Assembly: GCA_009740415.1 (NCBI GenBank)
Contig: WOYE01000002.1
Coordinates: 186,001-250,000, forward strand
Reading direction: 5' to 3'
DNA from: Planococcaceae bacterium Storch 2/2-2
Lineage (GTDB): Bacteria; Bacillota; Bacilli; Bacillales_A; Planococcaceae
Length of the DNA stretch: 64,000 bases
In this document: positions 39,808 to 48,294 of the stretch, one piece after another
Layout of the letters: each line of letters opens with the position of its first letter
How positions within the stretch are numbered: position 1 is the stretch's first letter
Position numbers and translations under genes: made by a program
Notes under the pieces: generated by a model
What the model was told of the DNA's origin: nothing
What the model saw: the letters and a program-made list of their open reading frames with translations, nothing else
Databases searched by the model: none

Positions 39808-41898
39808 TATGGTCGGAAAGCAAACAGTAAATGTCGTTCCTCGTCGTTCATCACTCGTAACTGAAATCGAAGCATCGTGCGCTTCGACGATTTCTTTAAC
39901 GATCGCTAACCCGAGACCGTTTCCTTTTTTCTCGGAGTTACGTGATCGATCGACTCGATAAAATCGATCGAATACGTACGGAAGTGCTTCTGGATCGATC
40001 GGTCGTCCGTCATTATGGACGATCAGTTGAACAACATCTCGTTGTTCACGAACCGAAATACGGACGAATTGATCGGACGTTCCGTATTTCAATGCGTTGT
40101 CCACTAAATTGTAAACGAGACGTTGGACGTAATGGGGATCTGCTTGAATCATAGGAAGTCGTTCATCGATCGTTATGGAAATATTCGCTTGATCATGAAA
40201 AGGAGTTAACAATTTATGAAACAAGTCGTCCGCTCTAAATCGTTCAAAATTGAACAACTGTTTCGACGTTTCAATATCGTTTAATTCTGCCATATTTTTC
40301 ATGAGCTTCGTCATCGATTGCAAGTGAGTGCGCATCCGATCGAAATACGTATCGTAGCGATCGGGTGAAATCATTCCGTCCTCAATCGCTTCCATATAAC
40401 CGAGCGTTAACGTAATCGGCGTTTTTAAGTCGTGTGCTAAATTAGCGAGCAATTTCGAGCGTTGTTCGTCCGCTCGAATTAACTGTTCATTCGCAACAGA
40501 TAAAGAACGGTTCATCTCTTCGAGTTGTTCTGTTCGTTCATCGACTTTATGTTCTAAGTCGGCATTCAACGTTCGATAGTTCATGAGTAAATCGTTCATT
40601 TTTCGATTCATCGTATGAAATGCTTGTCGGACGTCTTCAAATTCTTCTAACTGTTGAGGTGCAATCGACGTTACCGTTCCGTCTTGCATGCGCTCCATCC
40701 CTTCGACGATTTCATGGACAGGCTTCGTAAAGCTTTTCCACATGGCGATCGCACAAACAATGACGAGAAGTAAAGTAGCGATACTAATCCAAAGCAGCTG
40801 CTCGATTAACACCTGTTCGTTATGCGCGAGCTGTCGGTCGGTAAATTGGTGAATGTCTTGGACGATCTCATCCGTCCGAATTGAGAAAATTAAATGCCAT
40901 CCACTTTGTTCAATTGGAGCGCTTAAAAAAACGCGTTCGTACTCATCGACTCGTTCGATCCAAGGCTCATGGGTAGAGACGATTTGTCGAAGGGTCTGTT
41001 CCGTCAGTCGACCCGGTTGGATCGTCGACGGATGATGTGCGATCGGTTGGAAGGAAGCATCCGTTAACAAGGCGAAAGAAGAGGCTTCTTTAAATTCGAG
41101 CGTTAACAAATGTTTCAACGCCTCGTCTGTTTGAATGTCGAACCCGAGCACGCCGATTTGTTCACCGCTTTTGTCGTTGACAGCGGTTACTAACGAAAAC
41201 ATTTCGTTCCGATGGGTCGTATCGATGTAAGGCGTCGTCCAACCGACCATTTTCGGATCGTTCGAAGGAGGAGCCGTGTAAAACGGTTGTTTGGATAAAT
41301 CGATCATCGCCTGTAAAAATTGGCCGTCGTATTCTTTTTCCACATCGAGTGGAGGATAAATGCGCCAACTTGAATCGCCCGTTATGAAATACGAAGCGAC
41401 GATCGCTTCGTAGCCGTCAACGACTTGTTTCATAGCAGGTTCTAACCATTTCGTTTGAGCGACGAGTTGCATCCGTTCGTTTGAAAAAGGTGAGATTGCG
41501 CTAAATCCGATATTGGAACGATCATCATCGGTCGGCTCCCAGATGAATCCTCCTTCGCTTTCGATGAGAGCAACTGTTTCATCGAAAGCTTGTGGGTGTT
41601 CGATCATTTGCTCTGTAAACGTGCGCAATTGGAGCAATTGGTTTTTGTACGCGAGCAATTGCATGTCGAGAGCTCGCGCTTGATCTTTAATGTTTTCATC
41701 GTATAAATGGACGACGTGTTCAACGACGTCATCAGTCACTTCTTCACTAATGTTAGCAATCGCTTCTTGTGTTCGATCGATCATGAAGTAGCAAATGAAA
41801 ATGAAAGGAAGTAAAGAGATCGTTAACAATGTCATGAGCGTTCGACCTCGAAACGTGAAGAAAAGTCGGTTGAAAGTCGCTTTAATAAACGTCCGCAT
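39793..41898 (-). CDS. Sensor histidine kinase with extracytoplasmic dCACHE-like domain
   Basis: The 701-residue protein has helices at about 21-40 and 366-386 enclosing a 320-residue outside domain resembling double-CACHE sensors of small ligands. A HAMP linker and coiled coil (390-480) follow. HisKA has His489 in LLANLAHDLKTPI, and the HATPase domain has LVDNALKYG and KGNGLGLAIVKEI. It overlaps its response regulator gene by 17 bases. Its position next to the amine dehydrogenase genes suggests it senses amines or a related nutrient; this is inference. Confidence 0.9.
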   Translation of the reverse strand: MRTFIKATFNRLFFTFRGRTLMTLLTISLLPFIFICYFMIDRTQEAIANISEEVTDDVVEHVVHLYDENIKDQARALDMQLLAYKNQLLQLRTFTEQMIEHPQAFDETVALIESEGGFIWEPTDDDRSNIGFSAISPFSNERMQLVAQTKWLEPAMKQVVDGYEAIVASYFITGDSSWRIYPPLDVEKEYDGQFLQAMIDLSKQPFYTAPPSNDPKMVGWTTPYIDTTHRNEMFSLVTAVNDKSGEQIGVLGFDIQTDEALKHLLTLEFKEASSFALLTDASFQPIAHHPSTIQPGRLTEQTLRQIVSTHEPWIERVDEYERVFLSAPIEQSGWHLIFSIRTDEIVQDIHQFTDRQLAHNEQVLIEQLLWISIATLLLVIVCAIAMWKSFTKPVHEIVEGMERMQDGTVTSIAPQQLEEFEDVRQAFHTMNRKMNDLLMNYRTLNADLEHKVDERTEQLEEMNRSLSVANEQLIRADEQRSKLLANLAHDLKTPITLTLGYMEAIEDGMISPDRYDTYFDRMRTHLQSMTKLMKNMAELNDIETSKQLFNFERFRADDLFHKLLTPFHDQANISITIDERLPMIQADPHYVQRLVYNLVDNALKYGTSDQFVRISVREQRDVVQLIVHNDGRPIDPEALPYVFDRFYRVDRSRNSEKKGNGLGLAIVKEIVEAHDASISVTSDERRGTTFTVCFPTIKKDE

Positions 41899-42601
41899 CG
41901 AATTTGTAGCCGACCCTTCGTAATGTGACGATCAAACGAGGATGTTTCGGATCATCACCGATTTTTCTTCGAATGTTTCCGATATGAACCGATACCGTTT
42001 TCGTATCGACGACTGTATCGTACCCCCAAACGGATTGGAGAAGTTGGTCAGCGCTTAATACTTGGTGAGGGTGCTTCATGAAAAAGGCGAGCAGTTCAAA
42101 TTCTTTCGGCGACAATTGGACGAGCTCACCACGTACGTAACATTCGTACCGTTTTTGATCAAGTACGATCGAACGCGAACGTAAAATATGTCGTTCGCTT
42201 GACGGTTCTTCTTGTGTGACGGCCGACTGGAGTTGTTTATATCGCCTCGTATGTACTTTTACCCGGGCGAGCAATTCATTCATGCTGAACGGCTTTCCGA
42301 CGTAGTCATCTCCGCCGACACTTAAGCCGATGACGCGATCCATCTCTGAATCTTTGCAACTTAAAAAGATGATCGGGGCTTCCGTCGTTTGTCGAATACA
42401 ACGGCACGCTTCGAATCCGTCGATATCTGGTAAATGGACATCGAGTAAAATGAGAGTAGGTTCAATATCTGCGACGAGTTGAAATGCTTCTTTTGCTGTC
42501 GATGCTTCAGCGACTTGAAATCCTTCTTTTTTTAAATACAATCCGACGAGCTCACGAATTTCTCGCTCGTCTTCTACGTGTAAAATCGTCTGTTCATTCA
42601 A
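41882..42601 (-). CDS. OmpR/PhoB-family response regulator
   Basis: The receiver domain has ILHVEDERE and phosphoacceptor Asp54 in LILLDVHLPDIDGFE. The C-terminal winged helix has ELLAFFMKHPHQVLSADQLLQSVWGY and RRVGYKF. TTG 42601 is chosen because GGAGG lies eight bases upstream (239 residues); the ATG at 42631 would put that site inside the gene. Tandem 11-bp repeats in the gap before qhpC are the kind of site this family binds. Confidence 0.9.
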   Translation of the reverse strand: MNEQTILHVEDEREIRELVGLYLKKEGFQVAEASTAKEAFQLVADIEPTLILLDVHLPDIDGFEACRCIRQTTEAPIIFLSCKDSEMDRVIGLSVGGDDYVGKPFSMNELLARVKVHTRRYKQLQSAVTQEEPSSERHILRSRSIVLDQKRYECYVRGELVQLSPKEFELLAFFMKHPHQVLSADQLLQSVWGYDTVVDTKTVSVHIGNIRRKIGDDPKHPRLIVTLRRVGYKFDADVY

Positions 42602-42709
42602 TCGTTCCACCTCCGTAACAGTTATGTGCATTCATTCGTTCGTTATAAAAAACGAATGTCGTTTTTCTCAGTTTCAGAAGAGTAATTGAGTATCAGTCGT
42701 TATCACACT

Positions 42710-42731
42710 CTTTACTTTACCTTTACTTTCG
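42710..42731 (+). promoter_or_regulatory. Tandem 11-bp direct repeats (candidate response-regulator site)
   Basis: CTTTACTTTAC (42710-42720) is followed immediately by CTTTACTTTCG (42721-42731). Head-to-tail repeats with 11-bp periodicity are classic OmpR/PhoB-family sites. They end four bases before the -35 region, as expected for an activator touching RNA polymerase. Confidence 0.6.
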
Positions 42732-42735
42732 GTTG

Positions 42736-42764
42736 TCTTTTCGTTAGCTTTCAGCTCGTACACT
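42736..42764 (+). promoter_or_regulatory. Candidate qhp operon promoter
   Basis: TACACT (42759-42764) is a fair -10; the -35 position 17 bases upstream is TCTTTT (42736-42741), a poor match. A weak -35 next to direct repeats suggests activator dependence. Confidence 0.5.
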
Positions 42765-42768
42765 TAAT

Positions 42769-42782
42769 TGTAAGCGATTACA
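42769..42782 (+). promoter_or_regulatory. Perfect cre site at the qhp start region
   Basis: TGTAAGCGATTACA fits the CcpA consensus TGWAANCGNTNWCA at all fixed positions. It lies just after the -10, over the expected transcription start, where CcpA represses. Confidence 0.68.
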
Positions 42783-42812
42783 TCAATAAGTGAAAGGAAA
42801 GGTGATCTTACA

Positions 42813-43130
42813 ATGAAACATAGTAAACCATTAAATCGAAAAGGGCAAATGGTCGTCGGGAGGATCGAAGAAGGCGAAGAGCTTGCAGTAGAAGGGTTAC
42901 AGTTCCCTGTCGGTTGTACGACAGTGTTTGATCCAGGTTGGGAAGCGGATGCGTCAAGTGTATCGACACAGAGCTTATGTCAGCCGATGGAACGAGATTT
43001 GTACGGTTGTTACGGAGATTGTTGGTGGGCAGCACAAGTACCTGACGGCTTAACGAATTATCCAGAGTGGCATCAAGAATGTGCAGCTGTCGTACGAGAT
43101 TGGCAAAAACTGAAATTTATCGATGAGTGA
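42813..43130 (+). CDS. qhpC: Quinohemoprotein amine dehydrogenase gamma subunit (CTQ-bearing)
   Basis: This 105-residue precursor matches the QHNDH gamma subunit. Cross-link pairs at Paracoccus spacing are Cys35-Glu44, Cys56-Asp62 and Cys70-Asp78 for thioether bridges, plus Cys66-Trp72 in GCYGDCWW for cysteine tryptophylquinone. The first 28 residues fit the leader later removed by QhpE; there is no Sec signal. An extra cysteine, Cys90, lies outside the known pairs. The gene is first in the operon, directly after the promoter, and precedes the alpha subunit gene by 11 bases. Confidence 0.95.
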   Translation: MKHSKPLNRKGQMVVGRIEEGEELAVEGLQFPVGCTTVFDPGWEADASSVSTQSLCQPMERDLYGCYGDCWWAAQVPDGLTNYPEWHQECAAVVRDWQKLKFIDE

Positions 43131-43141
43131 GGAGGAGTACG

Positions 43142-44782
43142 ATGAGTCGAAATGCGAAGTTAGTAACCGGAGCGATCATCGGCATTTTGCTCGTTGCAGT
43201 TGTCATCTTTTTTGCGACGAAAAATGACGATGAAGCGAAAAAAGTGGAGACGGAAGAAGAAGTTCGTTCGGAACAATATAGCGAACTCGTGCAACAATCA
43301 TGTATTACGTGTCACGCGACAGAAGACGGTAAAGTTCAACGAATTAGCGATATTAGAAAATCACCAGAAGGATGGGAAGATACGATTTCGCGTATGCAAA
43401 AGCTATGGGGAGTCGATATTACACCCGAGCAAAAAGCAGATATCGTTCAAGAGCTTAGTGAGAAAAACGGATTAGCTCCTGAGGAGACCGACAAAGTGAT
43501 GTATTGGCTCACTGAAAACGGTTCGACGTATGAATCGACAGATGGCGATTTTGAAATGTTGCAAAATACGTGTATTTCATGTCACGCAGGAGGTCGACCG
43601 TTGGCGCAATATCGTACGGAAGACGAATGGGCAAAACTGAAAGATTTCCATATCGGTATGAACCCGTCGACGATTTATCAAATGCGTACTGTGAAGTGGG
43701 AAGAAGAGTCGGAAGAAGTGTTAAAACGACTCGCTTCGGTCCAATCGTTTGAAACGGAAGAATGGGAAGAATGGAAAAAAGAAGGGAAGCAGCATGACGT
43801 CTCAGGAGATTGGCGCGTAGTCGGTTACCAACCAGGAGTCGGGTTATACAGTGGTGATGCGACGTTTGAAAAGAAAGAAGACGATCAATTCGTCGAGACG
43901 AAAAAGTTGTTATTAACGAATGAAGAAGAAAAGACGTATGAAGGTAACGTTCGCTTGTATACCGGTTATTCGTTGCGAAGCAGTTTAGCGTCAGGTGATG
44001 ATAAGTTACGCGGCGTTTTCAACGTTTCAAAAGATGGAAAGACCATCGATGGCCGAGGTACTGCTGTATTAGACAAAGGAATTTACGGCGATGAAACGTA
44101 TTATCGTGCGGATGAAAAAGGGTTGTTAGCAAGTTGGCCACAAGCGGTTCGCGCTAACGATGAAGAAGTCATTCGCCTCGTCGGATCGCAATTGCCAGAC
44201 GGTTTGAAAGCAGAAGATTTTGAAACACCTGATCATTTCCAAGTGAAAGAAGTTGTGAAACAAAACGGAAACGACGTTTGGATCAAAGTGTTCAGTGAAG
44301 CGAAAGATTATGAAACGGTAGAAATTGCATTGAAAGATGCGCCGGAACGAACGGTTGAAATCGCTTCGTATACGAAAATCGATAGCGTTCGAGTCGAGCC
44401 AGAAAAAGGGGTTGCTCGTATGTTTTACATCGATCGTCGTCAAAGTACGCAATTTGAGGCAATCGGTGTGCTCGCAGGAAAAGATGGGAAAATTGGAACA
44501 GACGATGATATTGAAATCGGACCGTTACCTGTCACGTGGTCGCTTTCAGAGTATGAAGATCGTGAAGGGGACGACGATATCGAGTTTGCTGGAACAATTG
44601 ATGAAGCGACAGGGTTGTTCACACCAGCAGATGGCGGATTGAACGAAGAACGTCCGTGGTCAGGAAACAATGCTGGGAATATGAACGTTCATGCGACGTA
44701 CAAAGATCCTGTAACAGGTGAAGAAGTAGTAGGAGACGGTGTCATTCTCGTGACGGTTCCGGATTACATGTACATCCAATAA
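43142..44782 (+). CDS. qhpA: Quinohemoprotein amine dehydrogenase alpha subunit (diheme)
   Basis: This 546-residue protein has two c-type heme motifs, CITCH (54-58) and CISCH (144-148), followed by the beta-domain region of QHNDH alpha subunits (YQPGVGLYSGDATF onwards). The hemes pass electrons from CTQ to an outside acceptor. An N-terminal hydrophobic helix (about residues 6-25) without a lipobox probably anchors it to the membrane. ATG 43142 follows GAGGAGGAG. No dedicated electron acceptor gene is nearby. Confidence 0.94.
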   Translation: MSRNAKLVTGAIIGILLVAVVIFFATKNDDEAKKVETEEEVRSEQYSELVQQSCITCHATEDGKVQRISDIRKSPEGWEDTISRMQKLWGVDITPEQKADIVQELSEKNGLAPEETDKVMYWLTENGSTYESTDGDFEMLQNTCISCHAGGRPLAQYRTEDEWAKLKDFHIGMNPSTIYQMRTVKWEEESEEVLKRLASVQSFETEEWEEWKKEGKQHDVSGDWRVVGYQPGVGLYSGDATFEKKEDDQFVETKKLLLTNEEEKTYEGNVRLYTGYSLRSSLASGDDKLRGVFNVSKDGKTIDGRGTAVLDKGIYGDETYYRADEKGLLASWPQAVRANDEEVIRLVGSQLPDGLKAEDFETPDHFQVKEVVKQNGNDVWIKVFSEAKDYETVEIALKDAPERTVEIASYTKIDSVRVEPEKGVARMFYIDRRQSTQFEAIGVLAGKDGKIGTDDDIEIGPLPVTWSLSEYEDREGDDDIEFAGTIDEATGLFTPADGGLNEERPWSGNNAGNMNVHATYKDPVTGEEVVGDGVILVTVPDYMYIQ

Positions 44783-44811
44783 TACAATTCAAGTAGAAAG
44801 TGGTGAGTAAC

Positions 44812-46266
44812 ATGGTAAGTGTACGAGTAGAAGAAGAATTACAAGTGACGAATACGATGTTGTTCGACGTTGACGGAGTGGACTATATTTTTCACGGATT
44901 AAGTAGCATCATTAGTGAGTTGTCACCATTAGGAAAAGTAATCGTTGAACAGTTGAAAGATAATCCACTTCCTGCTTCTTTATTGAAAGAGCGTCTGTTG
45001 GAACGATTTGAAGAAAAAGAAGTGAATGAAGCGGTTAAAGAACTGATGCAACTCGAAATTATTACTGTCAATGGACGAGTCGGACCGTTAAGCGCAACAC
45101 CTGGTGTACCGGAACAGACAGAAAACTTACCTGTACAAACGCTCGTATTTCACCTCATTAACGAATGTAACTTAGGGTGTACGTACTGTTATGCAGGTGA
45201 TGGTGAGTACGGGGCACCGATGAAAGTGATGAATGAGCCGACAGCGGCAAAAGCGATCGACTTTTTAATGGAAGCGTCTAAAGATGCGAAAGAAGTGAAT
45301 GTCATTTTGTTCGGGGGAGAACCGACTTTAAACTGGAAACTCGTCGAATACATCGTCAATTATGGTAAAAAAGCAGCGGAGCGTGCGAATAAGACGATCG
45401 GTTTTTCAATGACGACGAATGGAACGCTTTTAACGAAGCGGAAAGTGGACTTCATCGTAGAAAATGAAATCGGTGTGTCGATCAGTATGGATGGTGATGA
45501 AGAGACACACGACTCGCAACGTCCATTCCAAACAGGAAGAGGTTCGTTCGATCTCGTGAGTCGAAATGCTAAATATTTACTCGAACAACGACCTAAAAAA
45601 CCAGTCGCTGCACGCGTTACATTAACGAAACATTTCCCGCATGTGAAAGAGACGTTTCAACAGCTGAGCGATATGGGCTTTCATGAAGTCGGATTCGCAC
45701 CGGTATCAGAAACAGATGAAGCGTTCATTTTAAATACAGATGAGTTGTCACGCTTGCTCGATGAATTTGAAGAATTAGGCGAAGAGCTCGTCGAGTACGC
45801 GAAACGCGACGAATATTACGGTTTTTCAAACTTGATGAACGTTCTCGTCGAACTGCATACGGGTACGAATAAAGGATACGGCTGTGGAGCGGGATTAGGG
45901 TTTTACGCGGTGAGCCCTTCAGGTGACCTTTATTTATGCCATCGTTTCAATGAACAAGACGATTATCAAATGGGTGACATTTTTGAAGGGGTCGATCGAC
46001 CGTTCCAAAAAGAACTGCTTGAAAATTTACACGTTGATCATAAGACGACATGCTCACGTTGTCCGTTAAAACATACGTGTTCAGGCGGCTGTTACTACGA
46101 AGCGTTAGAACGCCAAGGCGATATTACAGCACCGAACTTGCATTACTGTAATTGGATGTACCGCTGGTATACGATCGGTTTAAAAGCGTACGTCCGCATT
46201 ATGAAAGAAAATCCGACGTATTTAGACCGGGTCGCTGGGTTAGCGCCAGCATGCAGCGAAAACTAA
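44812..46266 (+). CDS. qhpD: Radical SAM/SPASM enzyme QhpD (thioether bridge formation)
   Basis: This 484-residue protein has the radical SAM triad Cys119, Cys123, Cys126 in NECNLGCTYCYAG. An SPASM-type C-terminal region rich in cysteines includes CSRCPLKHTCSGGC and LHYCNWMY. The N-terminal 95 residues resemble a peptide-recognition domain. QhpD installs the Cys-Asp/Glu thioether bridges in the gamma subunit in the cytoplasm. ATG 44812 follows GGTGAG; GTG 44800 is possible. Confidence 0.95.
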   Translation: MVSVRVEEELQVTNTMLFDVDGVDYIFHGLSSIISELSPLGKVIVEQLKDNPLPASLLKERLLERFEEKEVNEAVKELMQLEIITVNGRVGPLSATPGVPEQTENLPVQTLVFHLINECNLGCTYCYAGDGEYGAPMKVMNEPTAAKAIDFLMEASKDAKEVNVILFGGEPTLNWKLVEYIVNYGKKAAERANKTIGFSMTTNGTLLTKRKVDFIVENEIGVSISMDGDEETHDSQRPFQTGRGSFDLVSRNAKYLLEQRPKKPVAARVTLTKHFPHVKETFQQLSDMGFHEVGFAPVSETDEAFILNTDELSRLLDEFEELGEELVEYAKRDEYYGFSNLMNVLVELHTGTNKGYGCGAGLGFYAVSPSGDLYLCHRFNEQDDYQMGDIFEGVDRPFQKELLENLHVDHKTTCSRCPLKHTCSGGCYYEALERQGDITAPNLHYCNWMYRWYTIGLKAYVRIMKENPTYLDRVAGLAPACSEN

Positions 46267-46284
46267 ACGGAGGAGGAGAGTCTA

Positions 46285-47349
46285 TTGAAAAAGTCATGGT
46301 GGAGTATGCTCGCAGCGAGTTTATTAACAGTTACACTCGCTGCCACACCGCTTGTCGAAGCGAAAGAGACGAAAGAAATGTTGTACATCGGCGGTATGGA
46401 TTACGTTTTTGCAGTTGATCCAGAGACGAAAGAAGTGACTGAAATTGAAGTCCCTGGACCAGCACGCGATATGACGTGGACGCGTGACGGACGGACGTTG
46501 TTTGCGAACGTAAGCGGTCGTCAAGCGCTCGCTGTCATCGACACAGTAAAAGAAGAAATGATCGATGTCCTAGAATTTAATCAAGACGGTTACACGACTC
46601 GCATTTTCGGATTTGACGTCGACCCGAAAGGTGAAAAAATATACGTAACGGCAATGCGTTCGAAAGTGAACGGTGTTGAATTTGAAACGTTACCGCCAGC
46701 GATTCTCGTCATGGATTTAAAGACGAAAGAAATTGAAAAAGAGATTGAAGTGCCGTATGGAACGCATACGCTTCAATTTTACGAAGACGGTTCTAAAATC
46801 GCTGTATGGGGACGCGATTTGCGTGAATACGATATTGAAAAAGATGAGTTCAACGTCGTAAAAGAAACGATGTTCCCGAAAGATCCTGAAGCGAAGCGGA
46901 GCAACTATTTGTACTTTTGGTACCGTGACAAAGATGCTGACTTTTATTCGATGACGACGAATTATACGTCTGATCCGAAAACAGGAGAAGAAACGGAAGG
47001 TTACATCGCTTGGGACTTAAAAAACGGTGAAGTGACGACGTATGAATTTGATGAAGAACCGACCGGTCTATTTTCCGGAGCGATGTCAAAAGACCGAACG
47101 AAAATTTATAGTGGGATGAATTACTTGTTAAAAACAGACGTTCAAACGATGAAACACGACAAAGTCGTACCGACTAAATACGGCTCGTCGTACGGATTTA
47201 ACTTAAGCGGTGATGATCGTACCGTGTACGTTTCTGGAGCAGGTCCAGATGTCAGCTTTTACGATGCTGAGACGTTAGAATTTTTAGATGCCGTTGAATT
47301 AAAGACGGATACGATGGATTTACGTGTTGTAACGATCGAACGAGAATAG
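46285..47349 (+). CDS. qhpB: Quinohemoprotein amine dehydrogenase beta subunit
   Basis: This 354-residue protein has a Sec signal peptide (cleavage probably after VEA near residue 26). Repeated beta-propeller blades follow, for example MLYIGGMDYVFAVDPET and TRDGRTLFANVSGRQALAVID, matching the seven-bladed QHNDH beta subunit that holds the substrate side of the complex. The start is TTG 46285, after GGAGGAGGAGAG. Confidence 0.92.
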   Translation: MKKSWWSMLAASLLTVTLAATPLVEAKETKEMLYIGGMDYVFAVDPETKEVTEIEVPGPARDMTWTRDGRTLFANVSGRQALAVIDTVKEEMIDVLEFNQDGYTTRIFGFDVDPKGEKIYVTAMRSKVNGVEFETLPPAILVMDLKTKEIEKEIEVPYGTHTLQFYEDGSKIAVWGRDLREYDIEKDEFNVVKETMFPKDPEAKRSNYLYFWYRDKDADFYSMTTNYTSDPKTGEETEGYIAWDLKNGEVTTYEFDEEPTGLFSGAMSKDRTKIYSGMNYLLKTDVQTMKHDKVVPTKYGSSYGFNLSGDDRTVYVSGAGPDVSFYDAETLEFLDAVELKTDTMDLRVVTIERE

Positions 47350-47359
47350 GGGGGAGAAG

Positions 47360-48280
47360 ATGGAACTTGCATTAGGAATTCACGACGTGACACAGTTGGA
47401 TCTTTTAGAAGACATGTACGACCCTAACTTTTTATCACCGATGGAAAAAGAGACGATCGACTTGCTCAACGAAGCAGTCGATCGCGCTTACGGACCGATT
47501 GAACCGAGCCGGATGTATTTCGGTTCAGAATTTTGTCAATACCGGATCGCCCCGTTAGAAGATGTTAAGCGAGCCTATGAGGCGGCATGTGAGAAAGGAT
47601 TGCGTTTCACGTACGTTACTCCGTATGTACCAGAAGACGGGATGAATAAGTTGTTCCCGATTTTACATTGGTTGAATGAACGGGAAACTCCTTGTGAAGT
47701 CGTCGTGAACGACTGGGGAATCGGTTACGCCATTTCGACGCGCTATCCGAACGTGAAAATTGTACTCGGTCGTCTATTGAATAAAATGATTCGTGACCCT
47801 CGTGTCGCTCATTTGTACAATGAAAAATCAGCGCCGGAGCTAGCGAAATCGGTATTTATGAATACGTCACTCGAAACACCTTATTTCAAACGTTTTTTAA
47901 GTAAGCTCGGTGTCGATCGTGTCGAGTACGATTCATTCATTCAGCCGGTTGAAAAATCGACGGAACGAGAAGGGTTAAACGCATCTCTTTACTTAGGATA
48001 CGGTGTCGTCGCGACCGGTCGATCGTGTCTCGTCGGCACGTTGCATAAGCCGAGAGAAGAGAAATTCCAAGGAGATGTCCAATGTAAACAACAGTGTACG
48101 TTGTACGTCGCTCAAATGGAAAATACCCGACCGACGCTCGGACAGCTGCCGGTTCGCACGTTGCAAAAAGGAAATACTGCCTTTTATCAGCAGACAGAAA
48201 CGTTAATGAGCGAAGGATTAGAGTGGGCGAAAGAGATGGGAATTAACCGTCTGATCGTCTCACCGAAAATCCCTGTATAG
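47360..48280 (+). CDS. U32-family protein, UbiV-like (candidate CTQ biogenesis hydroxylase subunit)
   Basis: This 306-residue protein resembles the peptidase U32 family (TIM-barrel Fe-S proteins). Cysteines are at 59, 77, 112, 223, 242 and 246; the set Cys59, Cys223, Cys242, Cys246 ends in CxxxC like the four [4Fe-4S] ligands of E. coli UbiV. UbiV works with UbiU to hydroxylate ubiquinone precursors without O2. Here it sits 10 bases after qhpB and 14 before a second U32 gene. QHNDH systems of proteobacteria have QhpG in this functional slot. A role in hydroxylating the CTQ tryptophan is inferred. Confidence 0.75.
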   Translation: MELALGIHDVTQLDLLEDMYDPNFLSPMEKETIDLLNEAVDRAYGPIEPSRMYFGSEFCQYRIAPLEDVKRAYEAACEKGLRFTYVTPYVPEDGMNKLFPILHWLNERETPCEVVVNDWGIGYAISTRYPNVKIVLGRLLNKMIRDPRVAHLYNEKSAPELAKSVFMNTSLETPYFKRFLSKLGVDRVEYDSFIQPVEKSTEREGLNASLYLGYGVVATGRSCLVGTLHKPREEKFQGDVQCKQQCTLYVAQMENTRPTLGQLPVRTLQKGNTAFYQQTETLMSEGLEWAKEMGINRLIVSPKIPV

Positions 48281-48294
48281 AGAGGAGAGTTTCT

